Positions 36,907 through 45,581 of a stretch of 64,000 bases of DNA are shown one piece after another. This DNA comes from Allocatelliglobosispora scoriae. Its GTDB lineage: Bacteria > Actinomycetota > Actinomycetes > Mycobacteriales > Micromonosporaceae. Under the pieces are notes generated by a model. It did no database searches, had not been told where the DNA came from, and was given only the letters and a program-made list of their open reading frames with translations. A program made the translations under genes and the position numbers. The stretch lies in assembly GCF_014204945.1 (NCBI RefSeq), contig NZ_JACHMN010000002.1, positions 3,681,001-3,745,000 of the forward strand. The letters are read 5' to 3'. Every line of letters starts with the position of its first letter. Positions within the stretch are counted from its first letter, which is position 1.

Positions 36907-39122
36907 TCCGGCGCCTGTCCGACGATCGCCGGGCGGGCACCGCGGGTGCGGCACCCGCCCGGCGACGGCTTACAGGCTGAGCTGTCAGCGCGGGAACCGC
37001 GCACCGGGGGGTAGGGGCCGACCGGGCCCGACTCACGCCGCTGTGTCGGTGGGCGCACCGGGTGGTCCAGCGAGATCTGATAGGCCGGTCGGGCCAGGAC
37101 GAAGCTCCAGGCACTGGCGAAGTTGGTGCCTCCGAACCACTCCCACCCGGCGCCGCCGAGCCAGGCGACCTTGATCGGCTCCCCGCTCAGGACGTGCATC
37201 GTCATCGTCGGCGAGCCGTTGTCCGCCCAGCCCGCGCTGACGTAATCGCCGCTCACGGCGTCGTGCAGGACGACGAAGCCGCCGGCGTTGCGGTCGGTCA
37301 CCGTGAACACGACGGCCCGGCCGGTCCGGAGCTGGTAGTTGTACGTCGTGGTCTTGCCCGACGTGACCTTGATCTTCGACGCGACGAGCCGGTTGCCCGT
37401 CGTGCCGCTCCACTGCGTGGCGTGGTCGGCCCCCCGGAACATCAGCGGCCACTGGTAGGGCCCGAGGAAGTCGATCCGGTAGTTGCCGTTGCTGTCCAGT
37501 TCGGCGTCGGCGATGTTGCCGCCCACGTTGAAATACTCCGGGAAGAGTCCAACCGCCCCGAACCGGATCCGCTGGCCGGTCTGGCTCGTCACCTTGCCCG
37601 TGATCACGCCGGCCTTGTCCAGCTTGATCGGCGGAACCGTGACCGTGGCGCCGTCGGCGACCGTGGTGAGCCTGGCCGATTGCTGGTCACCCGTGCCGCC
37701 GTTGACTCCGACCCACTGGGCGCCGTAGCCGGGTGCCTGCCGCGGGAGCGCGAAGAGCTGGTAGGAGCCCGGGCTCTCCAGGTTGACCGTGACCTCGCCG
37801 GCAGCGTTGCTGTAGCGCTCCGGGTCACCGCAACCATCGGGGGTACGAGCGAAGCCCGGCTGGGTGTCGAAGACGCAGACACCCTGGACGGGCGCGCCGG
37901 TCTTGGCGTCGACGACCTTCGTCTTGATCTTCGAGTAGGGCACGAGCTGGACCGTGAGGATCGTCTGCACGCCCTCGGTGACCGTGAGCGGCACGTTCTC
38001 AAGGATCTTGTAACCGGCGCCGCCGATCACCATCTGGTAACTCCCGATGGCGACGTTCTCGAGGATCACCGCTCCATTCGTCGTGTCGCCGGACCGGACG
38101 CCGCCGTACGCCCAGAAATCATTGATCACCGCACCGGTCCTGGCGTCCTTCGCGGTGATCTTCACGCTGCCCGTGGGCAGCCGCGAGTCGTTGACGGTCG
38201 TGGTCGAACCGGGGACCACCGTGACGGATTCGGCCGTCTGGAGGCTGACCTTGCCGTAGGCCCACTGCTGGAACCGCTGGGTCGGGTCCTCGTCGTCCCA
38301 CTTCGCGAAGGAGACCTTGTAGGCACCGCCGAAGACGTGCTCGAAGGCGTAGTAGCCGTTCGCGTCGGTGGTCGTCGCGAGATAGTCGCTCGATGCCGAG
38401 TCGAGCTGGACGTCCACCCCCGCGACCCCGGCGCCGCCCTCGGTGAAGCGTCCGGCGAGACGCCCGGTGGGCAGCCTGGTCTCGTCGACCGTGATGGTCT
38501 CGCCGATCGAGCCGACCACGATCGGCGTGGCAGTGGCGAAGGTACGCGCGTTGTGCGCCCACTGCTCCTGCACGCCGTCGTCGAAGCGCAGCTTGTAGGT
38601 GCCCGGCAGCACGGTGAGGCTGAAGCTGCCGTCGTAGGTGTAGGCCGAGGCCACCCCGTCCCACTCGTCGGTGCCCGTCACGAGCGAGATGCCGGTCTGC
38701 ACGCCGTTGCCGTCGGCGTCGACCAGCTTGCCGGTGATCGTCGCGCCCGGCAGCAGTGCCTCGTTGACGACCGTGTTGGCGCCTGCCTTGACCGTGATCG
38801 GGTCGGCGGTCGCCGCGGAGGTCTTGCCGTGGCTCCACTGCTCGAAGTGGTCGGGGGCGTTGAAGCTGAGCTGGTAGGCACCGGCAGCGAGATCGGTGAT
38901 CCGGAAGCTGCCGTCACCCTTGGTGTAGTCGGTGCCGTAGCCGTCGTCACCCTGGGCCGTCACCCAAGCCATGCCGACGGGCACCCCGTTCCTGGTGAGT
39001 ACGCCGGTGATGCTGCCCGGCGCGGCTGCGTGTGCGGGAGCGCCCGGGACGAAGAGCCCGAGCAGGGTCATCGCCGAGGCGAGCGCGACGGCGCAGGCCC
39101 GGCGGAGTGATTTCGCGTTCAT
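36882..39122 (-). CDS. Large secreted protein with repeated carboxypeptidase-regulatory-like domains
   Basis: 746 residues from MNAKSLRRACAVALASAM with GAGGA 5 nt upstream. A signal peptide ends at APAHA. At least five to six beta-sandwich modules follow, each with an ITG(V/K)L opening, a YQLSF/YKLRF/YKVSF strand, a QWAHG/QWSHG landmark and a TVVNE/TTVND hinge. They resemble carboxypeptidase D regulatory (transthyretin-like) domains. No catalytic residues are visible; binding or cell-surface scaffolding is likely. The C-terminal 60 residues after LARPAYQISLDH are Arg/Pro/Cys-rich and may be frame extension into the convergent flavohaemoglobin end (25-bp overlap). Confidence 0.82.
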   Translation of the reverse strand: MNAKSLRRACAVALASAMTLLGLFVPGAPAHAAAPGSITGVLTRNGVPVGMAWVTAQGDDGYGTDYTKGDGSFRITDLAAGAYQLSFNAPDHFEQWSHGKTSAATADPITVKAGANTVVNEALLPGATITGKLVDADGNGVQTGISLVTGTDEWDGVASAYTYDGSFSLTVLPGTYKLRFDDGVQEQWAHNARTFATATPIVVGSIGETITVDETRLPTGRLAGRFTEGGAGVAGVDVQLDSASSDYLATTTDANGYYAFEHVFGGAYKVSFAKWDDEDPTQRFQQWAYGKVSLQTAESVTVVPGSTTTVNDSRLPTGSVKITAKDARTGAVINDFWAYGGVRSGDTTNGAVILENVAIGSYQMVIGGAGYKILENVPLTVTEGVQTILTVQLVPYSKIKTKVVDAKTGAPVQGVCVFDTQPGFARTPDGCGDPERYSNAAGEVTVNLESPGSYQLFALPRQAPGYGAQWVGVNGGTGDQQSARLTTVADGATVTVPPIKLDKAGVITGKVTSQTGQRIRFGAVGLFPEYFNVGGNIADAELDSNGNYRIDFLGPYQWPLMFRGADHATQWSGTTGNRLVASKIKVTSGKTTTYNYQLRTGRAVVFTVTDRNAGGFVVLHDAVSGDYVSAGWADNGSPTMTMHVLSGEPIKVAWLGGAGWEWFGGTNFASAWSFVLARPAYQISLDHPVRPPTQRRESGPVGPYPPVRGSRADSSACKPSPGGCRTRGARPAIVGQAPDQCSLKAS

Positions 39123-39336
39123 GGGGTCCTCGAAGGGGGAGAAGACGACATGGTGCGAGGACGGCTCGGCCGAGCCTGGTACTTCCCCGTGACCGCAGGG
39201 TACCGATCGAGCGCCACCTGCGGTGACCTCGTGACACACTCCGCACACGCCGGTCCGGTCGGCGGTGGGTAAGTCGCTTTGCTCCACCATGAGGGGGCAG
39301 GGTATCCTCGTCCGGCGATGGTCTTACAGCCATCCG

Positions 39337-39427
39337 GGAGACTTCGCCTAGTTCGGTCTATGGCGCCGCACTGCTAATGCGGTTGGGGTCTTAAAGCCCC
39401 TCCCGGGTTCGAATCCCGGAGTCTCCG
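39337..39427 (+). tRNA. tRNA-Ser(GCT)
   Basis: The acceptor GGAGACT pairs with AGTCTCC. The anticodon stem CCGCA/TGCGG encloses loop CTGCTAA with anticodon GCT. There is a long class II variable arm and a T-arm CGGGTTCGAATCCCG. The CCA is not encoded. It is in tandem with tRNA-Arg, 68 bp downstream. Confidence 0.95.
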
Positions 39428-39495
39428 CGCTCGACCTGATCGGGGAAACCCGATTAACGGGTCCGAAAGGGTCTGTGTAAACTGGTCAAGCACCT

Positions 39496-39571
39496 GCGCC
39501 CGTAGCTCAACGGATAGAGCATCTGACTACGGATCAGAAGGTTAGGGGTTCGAGTCCCTTCGGGCGCACCA
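39496..39571 (+). tRNA. tRNA-Arg(ACG), integration site
   Basis: The acceptor GCGCCCG pairs with CGGGCGC. The anticodon stem TCTGA/TCAGA encloses loop CTACGGA with anticodon ACG, which is edited to ICG by TadA (encoded at 61303). The T-arm is AGGGGTTCGAGTCCCTT and the CCA is encoded. Its 3' half (39527 onwards) is duplicated at 46296-46345, marking it as the attB of the integrated element; the tRNA itself remains intact. Confidence 0.95.
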
Positions 39572-39576
39572 GCAGG
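39527..39576. repeat. Attachment-site repeat on the integrase side
   Basis: 50 bp from the anticodon loop of tRNA-Arg through its 3' end and 5 bp beyond are identical to 46296-46345. Identity resumes after one mismatch (C/T at 39577) for another 13 bp. Confidence 0.92.
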
Positions 39577-39578
39577 CC

Positions 39579-39614
39579 AAGGGCCGGTTTTCCGTCACTG
39601 GAATACCGGCCCTT
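39579..39614 (+). terminator. Terminator after tRNA-Arg
   Basis: A 10-bp perfect stem AAGGGCCGGT/ACCGGCCCTT around a 16-nt loop lies just after the tRNA. A related but imperfect hairpin follows the right attachment site near 46348. Its arms may also end the convergent integrase transcript. Confidence 0.7.
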
Positions 39615-39647
39615 GATCACGTTTACCCCCAGATTTGACCCCTACGG

Positions 39648-40919
39648 TCAGTCGTCGAACAGGAAATCCAGTCGGTCGACAGCATCACGCTGGATCTTGC
39701 GTGTTGCCTCGACGTAGATCGTCTTGGTGATCGTCGGCGAGCTGTGCCCGAGCACGTCCTGGATGTTCTCGATCGGCACGCCCTGGTCGTACAAGATCGT
39801 TGCGCAGGAGTGCCGGAGATCGTGAAACCGGATCCGGGGGACTCCCGCCCGTTCGCACAGTTGATCAAAGTGACGGTTGAGGTTGCGCGGCTCGATCGGC
39901 GTCCCGAGCTTCGTCGTGAAGACCATCCCGTGATCGGTCCACTTCTTCGCGATCTTGCGCTCTCGCGCCTGCTCCGCCTTGTGCAGCGTCAGCACCCGGG
40001 CCAGCGCAGCGGGCACGCCGACCTTGCGATCCGAGGACTCCGTCTTGACCGGCCCGTTGGTCAACTGCCCGTTGACCCGCTGCAATGTCCGGCGAATGCT
40101 GATCACGTTGTCGATCAGATCGACGTCGACCCACCGCAGTCCCAGCGCTTCGCCTCTGCGCAGCCCCAGCGCGAGAGCCACCGAGTACAGCGCGTACCAG
40201 CGATCCTCCCGGGCCACCTTCAAGAAGCTCCGCGCCTCATCGGCCGACCACGGCGTGAACTTCGGCCGGTACCGGTGAGAGATCCGCAGGTGACGAGCCG
40301 GATTCGTAGCGATCAACTCATCCACGATCGCGTCTTGCAGCGCGGCCCGCACCAACCGATGCGCGTAGCGGACCGAGCCGTCCGACAGGAAGCCCTCGCA
40401 GCACTGCCGAGGCGTCAACGCGCAACACCGGGCAGCCTGCCCACGCTCGACCCGACGCTTGTCCTTCCCCAGCGCGCAGCACTGGCAGACGCCCTTGAGC
40501 CGGTTGAGGAACGTCCGGATGTCGGCAGGCCGTAGCCGGGCGAGCTTCTTCGAGCCGAGGTACGGCAGCACGTAGGTGGTGATCAACCACCGGTAGCTGG
40601 CCATGGTCGACGGGCGCACCCGAGGCTCCGCGATCTGCGACAGCCAGTACGCCAGGTAGTCGCCGACCGTGTCCGCGCTGGCCGGAATCCGTACTCCGGC
40701 CATCTTGTCGGACTGAAGCTTGATCATCGCCTCATGCGCCTCGTCCCACGAGTCCCCGTAGACGCTGCGCCGCACCTCCGACCCATCGGTCGAGAAGACC
40801 CAGACCCGAGCCTCCCACCGGCCGTCTTTGCGCTGGCGAATCGAACCCTCGCCGTTGCGTCTACTCCGAGCACGGCGGCCCGGAGGGTCCTCGTCGGGTG
40901 CTGCGGTCACGGTTGGCAT
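39648..40919 (-). CDS. int: Tyrosine recombinase (integrase)
   Basis: 423 residues. The core-binding domain (about 70-150) is followed by the catalytic domain. The first catalytic Arg is in LGLRRGEALGLRW, the His-x-x-Arg is in RFHDLRHSCATILYDQG, the second His in VLGHSSPTIT and the nucleophile Tyr in KTIYVEAT. An unusual Cys-rich insertion lies between core and catalytic domains (CQCCALG ... CCALTPRQCC, about 160-190), probably a zinc site. It recombines attP with the tRNA-Arg 3' end. It overlaps the upstream xis by one base. Confidence 0.95.
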   Translation of the reverse strand: MPTVTAAPDEDPPGRRARSRRNGEGSIRQRKDGRWEARVWVFSTDGSEVRRSVYGDSWDEAHEAMIKLQSDKMAGVRIPASADTVGDYLAYWLSQIAEPRVRPSTMASYRWLITTYVLPYLGSKKLARLRPADIRTFLNRLKGVCQCCALGKDKRRVERGQAARCCALTPRQCCEGFLSDGSVRYAHRLVRAALQDAIVDELIATNPARHLRISHRYRPKFTPWSADEARSFLKVAREDRWYALYSVALALGLRRGEALGLRWVDVDLIDNVISIRRTLQRVNGQLTNGPVKTESSDRKVGVPAALARVLTLHKAEQARERKIAKKWTDHGMVFTTKLGTPIEPRNLNRHFDQLCERAGVPRIRFHDLRHSCATILYDQGVPIENIQDVLGHSSPTITKTIYVEATRKIQRDAVDRLDFLFDD

Positions 40920-41104
40920 CAGGATGACTCCTCAACTAGGCGGTTCATGTAGATCCGGACGGAAGCCTCAGAAATCCGCCGCGCCCGGGTCGAGACCGTG
41001 ACGGCCACGAGCTTGCGTTGCTTGGCGAGACGAAAGACCGTCCACCGCGAGACGCCGAGAAGGCTCCCCGCCTCATCCATGGTCAAAAACCGATCCATGC
41101 CCAA
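40919..41104 (-). CDS. xis: Excisionase (MerR-like winged helix-turn-helix)
   Basis: 61 residues. A single HTH is visible (LTMDEAGSLLGVSRWTVFRLAKQRKLVAV) followed by a basic wing and a short C-terminal helix (EASVRIYMNRL). It matches the AlpA/MerR-like excisionases that sit immediately upstream of integrases in actinomycete elements. It overlaps int by one base, so the two are made together. Direction of recombination is presumably set by its level. Confidence 0.9.
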   Translation of the reverse strand: MGMDRFLTMDEAGSLLGVSRWTVFRLAKQRKLVAVTVSTRARRISEASVRIYMNRLVEESS

Positions 41105-41121
41105 CTCCCTCCCCTGGTCGC

Positions 41122-42657
41122 TCAGCCGATGTCCGGCCTGTTCACCTGTGGTCTTCTCTGGCGTGCGGCATCAGCGGCCATCGCGGCGAGAGCAGCATCG
41201 GCAGTCGTGCGCCAGCCGTTGCCGACGTGCTGCCAGGTCGCCACGGCGAGGGTCGCTTCGGCGTCGTCGCGGAGCTGCTCGGCGGTGAGGACCGGGTCCA
41301 CGTCGCCGACCGAGGTGAGGCGGGGCCGGTTGCCGGGTCGGCGTGCTTTGCGCAGCGCGGCCATGGTGGTCGAGTACTTGCGGGACTTGGTGTGGAAGTG
41401 CCCGCCGAACCCGAACTTGTGCGCCGACCTCCGCATCCCCGACCACTGAGGGTCCGCACCCATGGACCAGCACATGCTGATCAGGCGGTGTACGTGACGG
41501 CCGAGGTTCGTGTACGCGTCGATGGTCTCGCCGTCGATCCGCCCCGCGACGACACCGCAGGTCTCGGTGGACTTCGTCGCGTACTTGGCGAGGTACCCGG
41601 CGACGTGCCGCTCGGTCATCTCCCCACCGGGCAGCCCGGACGTGATCGGGATCGTCTTGTTGTGGCCTCCCCAGGCGAGCCGCCATCCGGCGGGCTGGAT
41701 CAGGTCGGGTTCGGTCCGCAGGAAAGCGCCGGCCACGGCGTCGTCGACGACCCGCTTCAAGCCGTGCGAGGTGTAGAGCTGCACGGTGTTGCCGTCCGGG
41801 TCGACCCCGACCGGAGGAGGCAGGATCGCGTCCGGGCGGTCGGGGTCGTACCCGTCCAGGCGGAGCAGGGCGTGGAGGTGCACGACGCCGCGCCGCTGGA
41901 ACTCCGCGACCTTCACGTACCGCAGCCGCAGCGGGCTGTTCCCGGCAGCACCGAGGGCACGACGGATCCGGAGCATGGTCCGGTCCCACAACCGGGCGGA
42001 CAGGTAGTTGAACATGACGTGCCCGGGGTAGTCGTAGCACTCCAGGCACAAGGGCTGTCCGATGCGCCGGTCGTCGTCGCCGTGGTGGGCCATGCAGTAC
42101 GCCGGTTTGCCGTGCTCGCACTTCGGGCGGTTGCTGCGCGCCTGGCAGGGCTTGGGCTTGCCCGCGTTGGTGAATAGCTGCGCGTGGACCTTCCCGAACG
42201 ACGGCGCGGTGAGCGTGACGAACACAGCCGGATGCGTCGCCACGCTCTCAGGGACGCCTTTGCCACCGGCGAGTCCGGATTTGATGAGCTGGTAGCAGTC
42301 CCACCGGTACACCTCCGCGCATGACGGGCACCGCGACGAAAGCCTTGTGCCGCAAGGCTTGTAGAGCACACCGTCGGGAAGGTCGTCGGTCGTGAACCGT
42401 TCGAGGAGCCGCCCGGTTCCCGCTTCGACCGTGAGGACTTCGCCGCGTAGGCGGACGGGTTGGGTGCAGCCGCGGGCACGTCCGGCGTGCTCGAACCAGC
42501 GACCGAAGCCGGGCTTGCTGGCCCGGTCGAAGAGCGCGGCGGTGTCGGGGTTGTTGTCGGCGAGGGTGAGTCCGGACAGCCCTTCGAGGAGGGCCCGGGT
42601 CAGGTCACGCTGAGCATCGTCGATCGGGTGGGGCTGGGTTTTGAGCGCAGTGGTCAC
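41122..42657 (-). CDS. repSA: RepSA-type rolling-circle replication initiator
   Basis: 511 residues. N-terminal zinc-ribbon Cys pairs appear in LYKPCGTR and RCPSCAEVY. The HUH motif is GVVHLHALLRLDG (about 270-285), the metal-binding site of HUH endonucleases. A tyrosine-containing helix YLAKYATKSTE lies about 100 residues later and probably holds the nicking Tyr. This matches Rep proteins of pSAM2-like elements, which nick an origin to start rolling-circle replication after excision. It is upstream of xis/int on the same strand. Confidence 0.92.
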   Translation of the reverse strand: MTTALKTQPHPIDDAQRDLTRALLEGLSGLTLADNNPDTAALFDRASKPGFGRWFEHAGRARGCTQPVRLRGEVLTVEAGTGRLLERFTTDDLPDGVLYKPCGTRLSSRCPSCAEVYRWDCYQLIKSGLAGGKGVPESVATHPAVFVTLTAPSFGKVHAQLFTNAGKPKPCQARSNRPKCEHGKPAYCMAHHGDDDRRIGQPLCLECYDYPGHVMFNYLSARLWDRTMLRIRRALGAAGNSPLRLRYVKVAEFQRRGVVHLHALLRLDGYDPDRPDAILPPPVGVDPDGNTVQLYTSHGLKRVVDDAVAGAFLRTEPDLIQPAGWRLAWGGHNKTIPITSGLPGGEMTERHVAGYLAKYATKSTETCGVVAGRIDGETIDAYTNLGRHVHRLISMCWSMGADPQWSGMRRSAHKFGFGGHFHTKSRKYSTTMAALRKARRPGNRPRLTSVGDVDPVLTAEQLRDDAEATLAVATWQHVGNGWRTTADAALAAMAADAARQRRPQVNRPDIG

Positions 42658-42776
42658 GGGGCACCTCCCTTCAGGGCTGTCCGGGTGTCACGGAGCGAGG
42701 TCCGGAGTTCGGGGTGCGACGGCGCGTTGAGCTGCCGTCCGTCGATGTGGGGACGAGGACCGGGACGAGGACGCGG

Positions 42777-43211
42777 CTACCGCTTGTCCATGACCGGGCC
42801 GGAGACCATCCGCGCCGGGCCGGACCTGTGCACGTAGACCTCGTTCGTCGAGACGTGGGGAGCCTCAGCATGGAACGTCAACGGCTCACGAGGCGCCGGA
42901 CGCGGATGAGCGAGCTTGCGCGGCTGTGCGGCAACACGGTCCGGCTCGGTACGGGCAACCTCGGGTACGACGGCCGAGAAGGCAGCCTCGACGAGACCCC
43001 ACACGCAGTGGCAGGCCTCGCCCTCCAGACCGTGCGGAGCTTCGGTGCCACCGTCGCAGGTCGGGCAGATCATCCAGGCGGACGCCTCGTGCACCTCGAC
43101 ACACCTGGCCGACTCACACCACCGGGTCGAGCACCAGATACACGTCTGAGCGAAGTTAAGACGAAGGGGCTTGAGCTGGGTTACCGCCGGAGCGGTAGAC
43201 TGAACGAGCAT
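42777..43211 (-). CDS. Small Cys-rich element protein
   Basis: 144 residues. The N-terminal half has several Cys pairs (CIWCSTRWCESARC, MICPTCDG, CHCVWG), arranged like one or two zinc ribbons. The C-terminal half is Pro/Arg-rich. It is the first gene of the leftward operon ahead of repSA and faces the GntR gene, with the operators between them. In similar elements small zinc-binding proteins occupy this place; the function is unknown. About 120 bp between it and repSA contains no gene that I can support. Confidence 0.6.
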   Translation of the reverse strand: MLVQSTAPAVTQLKPLRLNFAQTCIWCSTRWCESARCVEVHEASAWMICPTCDGGTEAPHGLEGEACHCVWGLVEAAFSAVVPEVARTEPDRVAAQPRKLAHPRPAPREPLTFHAEAPHVSTNEVYVHRSGPARMVSGPVMDKR

Positions 43212-43285
43212 CGAACCAGTCCTTTCGCGAGGAGACTTCGGTGCGCTGGCCTCGTTGGGTTGCCTCCCGACGGGGCCGAACTTAT

Positions 43286-43381
43286 CTAGTGGTGTCTAGA
43301 CCATAGCGCGACGTTGCTAGGCCTGTCTAGATAGGTTGCCAAGATTATTAGATACCTTTAGGTGACTAGGCTTGTCTAGGT
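43286..43381. promoter_or_regulatory. Three repeated operators for the element's GntR repressor
   Basis: The motif CTAG-N3-TGTCTAG(A/G) occurs at 43286-43301 (CTAGTGGTGTCTAGAC), 43317-43332 (CTAGGCCTGTCTAGAT) and 43366-43381 (CTAGGCTTGTCTAGGT). They lie between the Cys-rich gene and gntR, so one regulator could control both directions. By analogy with pSAM2 KorSA, the adjacent GntR protein is the likely binder. Confidence 0.65.
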
Positions 43382-43396
43382 CGGTAACCTTGGTCC

Positions 43397-43753
43397 ATGT
43401 CCGAGTCGAAGATCCTGGCCAACGATCCACGGCCCCCGTATGTGCAGATCGCAGATGACATCCGAGCTTCGATCGCCGCCGGGACTCTCAAGACCGGTGA
43501 TCGCATCAGGTCAGCCCGACTGCTCTCCGAGGCGTACGGCGTAGCACCGATGACGATCTGGCAGGCGCTGCGCGTCTTAAAGGCCGAAGGCCTACTCGTC
43601 TCGTGGAAGGGCCGAGGCGTGTTCGTTGGCGAGCCTGCGGCCGATGTGAGCGAGGCGGAGGAAGGCGACCTCATTGAGCGCCTTGACGACGTACTTGCTC
43701 AGCTACGGAGCCTTGAGCAGCGGGTAACTGCGATCGAGGCTGCTCGAAAGTAG
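43397..43753 (+). CDS. GntR-family repressor (KorSA-like)
   Basis: 118 residues. A complete GntR winged helix spans residues 12-78 (PPYVQIADDIRASIAAGTL, RLLSEAYGVAPMTIWQALRVLKAEGLL). Instead of a ligand domain there is a short acidic linker and a C-terminal coiled coil (LIERLDDVLAQLRSLEQRV) for dimerisation. In pSAM2, KorSA of this type keeps replication and transfer genes off. It lies directly downstream of three matching operators, so autoregulation is likely. Confidence 0.88.
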   Translation: MSESKILANDPRPPYVQIADDIRASIAAGTLKTGDRIRSARLLSEAYGVAPMTIWQALRVLKAEGLLVSWKGRGVFVGEPAADVSEAEEGDLIERLDDVLAQLRSLEQRVTAIEAARK

Positions 43754-43853
43754 CGTCCTCAAGTGCGGCAACGCGGTTGGTCAGAGTGTTGACGAGGTCG
43801 GCCAACTCCTCGATTCGTTGACTCAGGGTCGCGGCCCGGCTCGGGTTCGTCAT
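43671..43853 (-). CDS. Possible small coiled-coil protein, antisense to the GntR 3' end
   Basis: 60 residues with a regular heptad (LSQRIEELADLVNTLTNRVA, leucine/valine at a and d). It overlaps the gntR 3' end on the opposite strand by 83 bp. The pattern could be a by-product of the coiled coil encoded on the other strand; no ribosome site is visible before the ATG. Confidence 0.3.
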   Translation of the reverse strand: MTNPSRAATLSQRIEELADLVNTLTNRVAALEDATFEQPRSQLPAAQGSVAEQVRRQGAQ

Positions 43854-43992
43854 GCTTTAAGAACACCAGCTCAGCAGGCATATCAGAACAGCATTCACGC
43901 GGCACGTCCACGGCAGCGGGTAGGCAGCAAGAGCCTGACGCCCGTAGCCTGCCTACGGAGTGCCTAATCAATGCCTATCTAGGGATACGTCG

Positions 43993-45450
43993 ATGACCGG
44001 GAACGCATCTCCCAACGGCACGTTGTACAACCTCCGCACCGCAGCAGGGTTGTCTCAGCAGGATGTGGCAGAGCGCATGAACGACATCGCCAACCGCGAC
44101 GGCCGCGCGGGCCAGGTCGTCACGTCGAACGCGGTTAGCCGCTGGGAACGGGGGTATGCCACCCCTTCACCGCTTTACCGTCGGCTCCTGGCAGAAGTGT
44201 TCAGCGTCACCGTCGATGAACTCGGCCTACACCTTCACCGCGAAGAGCCGAAGACCGTTAGACCAGAGCCAGCAAAGTACGCCTACGCGGAAGTTGAGGA
44301 CGTGGACCTAGACCCTCGTGTGGTGCACAGCCAGGATGCATGGCGACGTACCCGACGCGCGATGAACGCCCAGCGGCCCGGACTAACGCAGTTGGCAGCA
44401 CAGGTCTACGACAGCAGCGTGCGTCTCGGCCGCACCGGGTTACTCACCGCCCCAGGCTGGCTCCCCGACGAACCTGTCGACCTAGCGGACATCGAACTCA
44501 CCTACGACGCCGCACCGCCGGAACCTGCGATCAACGGGACCGAACAGGAATCAGACAACGTCAGGCCGCGTTCAAACCTGACCCGCCACTACCCGCGATA
44601 CACGCAAGCAGTCCGTGACCTCGACCCACCCCGCTTGTTCGAGAGCCGCCCGTGCTGGCGGATGCTCGACCTCGAATGGACCGTAGGCAAGGGGGCGATG
44701 AGGTTCGGCCCGAGCACCTACTTTGCGGGCGTCGACACGTACGAGGCACTCGCCCATGAGACCGCGTTCGTACACCTCGATGGAGACGGCTCGATCGGCA
44801 CCAAGCCACCGGTGATGCGGGATCTGCCGTTCCGCAAGCTCATCGGCAGCCCTTTCGACTTCGGCCGGCGTCCGTTGCTCCCGTCTATCGACACTCTGAC
44901 GATTCGGCAAGGTCCGGACGGCGCCAGCTTCATCCTGCACAAGCGTGATCCACGCCGAGTAGCGGTAGCAGGCGGCATGCTTCAGGTCATCCCATCGGGC
45001 GTGTTCCAGCCATCCAGCGTCCTGCCATCCGCGCTGAACACAGACTTCGACCTGTGGCGCAACACTCAGCGTGAGTACTCCGAAGAACTCTTCGGCAACC
45101 CAGAGCACGAGGGCAGCGGGCAACCCGTCAGCTACGACCAGGAACCGTTCCTATCGCTTGACGCTGCACGAGCAGAAGGTCGAGTCAGAGCCTTGTGCTT
45201 AGGAGTCGCCCTCGACGCGCTGACCCTCGTCGGCGAGATACTCACAGTGGTCGTCTTCGATGCCGACGTGTTCGACGACCTCGCACATGACTTCGTCGAG
45301 GTCAACGACGAAGGAACCGTCATCAACCAGCGAGTTCCCTTCACCGCCGAGGGCATCGAGAGCATCATGAACAGCGGGATGATCGCTCCGGCGGGAGCGG
45401 GATGTATCGAGCTTGCATGGCAGCACCGCGAGAGCATTCTGGGCATGTAG
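43993..45450 (+). CDS. HTH-Nudix-like regulator (Pif-like)
   Basis: 485 residues from the ATG after AGGG. Residues about 10-70 are an XRE HTH (TAAGLSQQDVAERMNDI, SNAVSRWERGYATPSPLYRRL). The middle region is unassigned. A Nudix-like box is seen in the C-terminal half: GGMLQVIPSGVF, then WRNTQREYSEELFG with the REx2EE core, followed by a beta/alpha region. In pSAM2 the immunity factor Pif carries a Nudix domain. Position next to the repressor fits a role in element immunity or regulation, but this is inferred. Confidence 0.85.
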   Translation: MTGNASPNGTLYNLRTAAGLSQQDVAERMNDIANRDGRAGQVVTSNAVSRWERGYATPSPLYRRLLAEVFSVTVDELGLHLHREEPKTVRPEPAKYAYAEVEDVDLDPRVVHSQDAWRRTRRAMNAQRPGLTQLAAQVYDSSVRLGRTGLLTAPGWLPDEPVDLADIELTYDAAPPEPAINGTEQESDNVRPRSNLTRHYPRYTQAVRDLDPPRLFESRPCWRMLDLEWTVGKGAMRFGPSTYFAGVDTYEALAHETAFVHLDGDGSIGTKPPVMRDLPFRKLIGSPFDFGRRPLLPSIDTLTIRQGPDGASFILHKRDPRRVAVAGGMLQVIPSGVFQPSSVLPSALNTDFDLWRNTQREYSEELFGNPEHEGSGQPVSYDQEPFLSLDAARAEGRVRALCLGVALDALTLVGEILTVVVFDADVFDDLAHDFVEVNDEGTVINQRVPFTAEGIESIMNSGMIAPAGAGCIELAWQHRESILGM

Positions 45451-45581
45451 CAGCTCAGCCAGCTCATGCAGGTGCGCGACCGAACCAGCGCAAGGCTTGC
45501 CAGTCCAACCATCCGAAGCTCTGTCAATTTCGTCAGCCCAAGAAGATCGATAGAGCCTGTTGTGGTCTGTCGAAATTTTCC

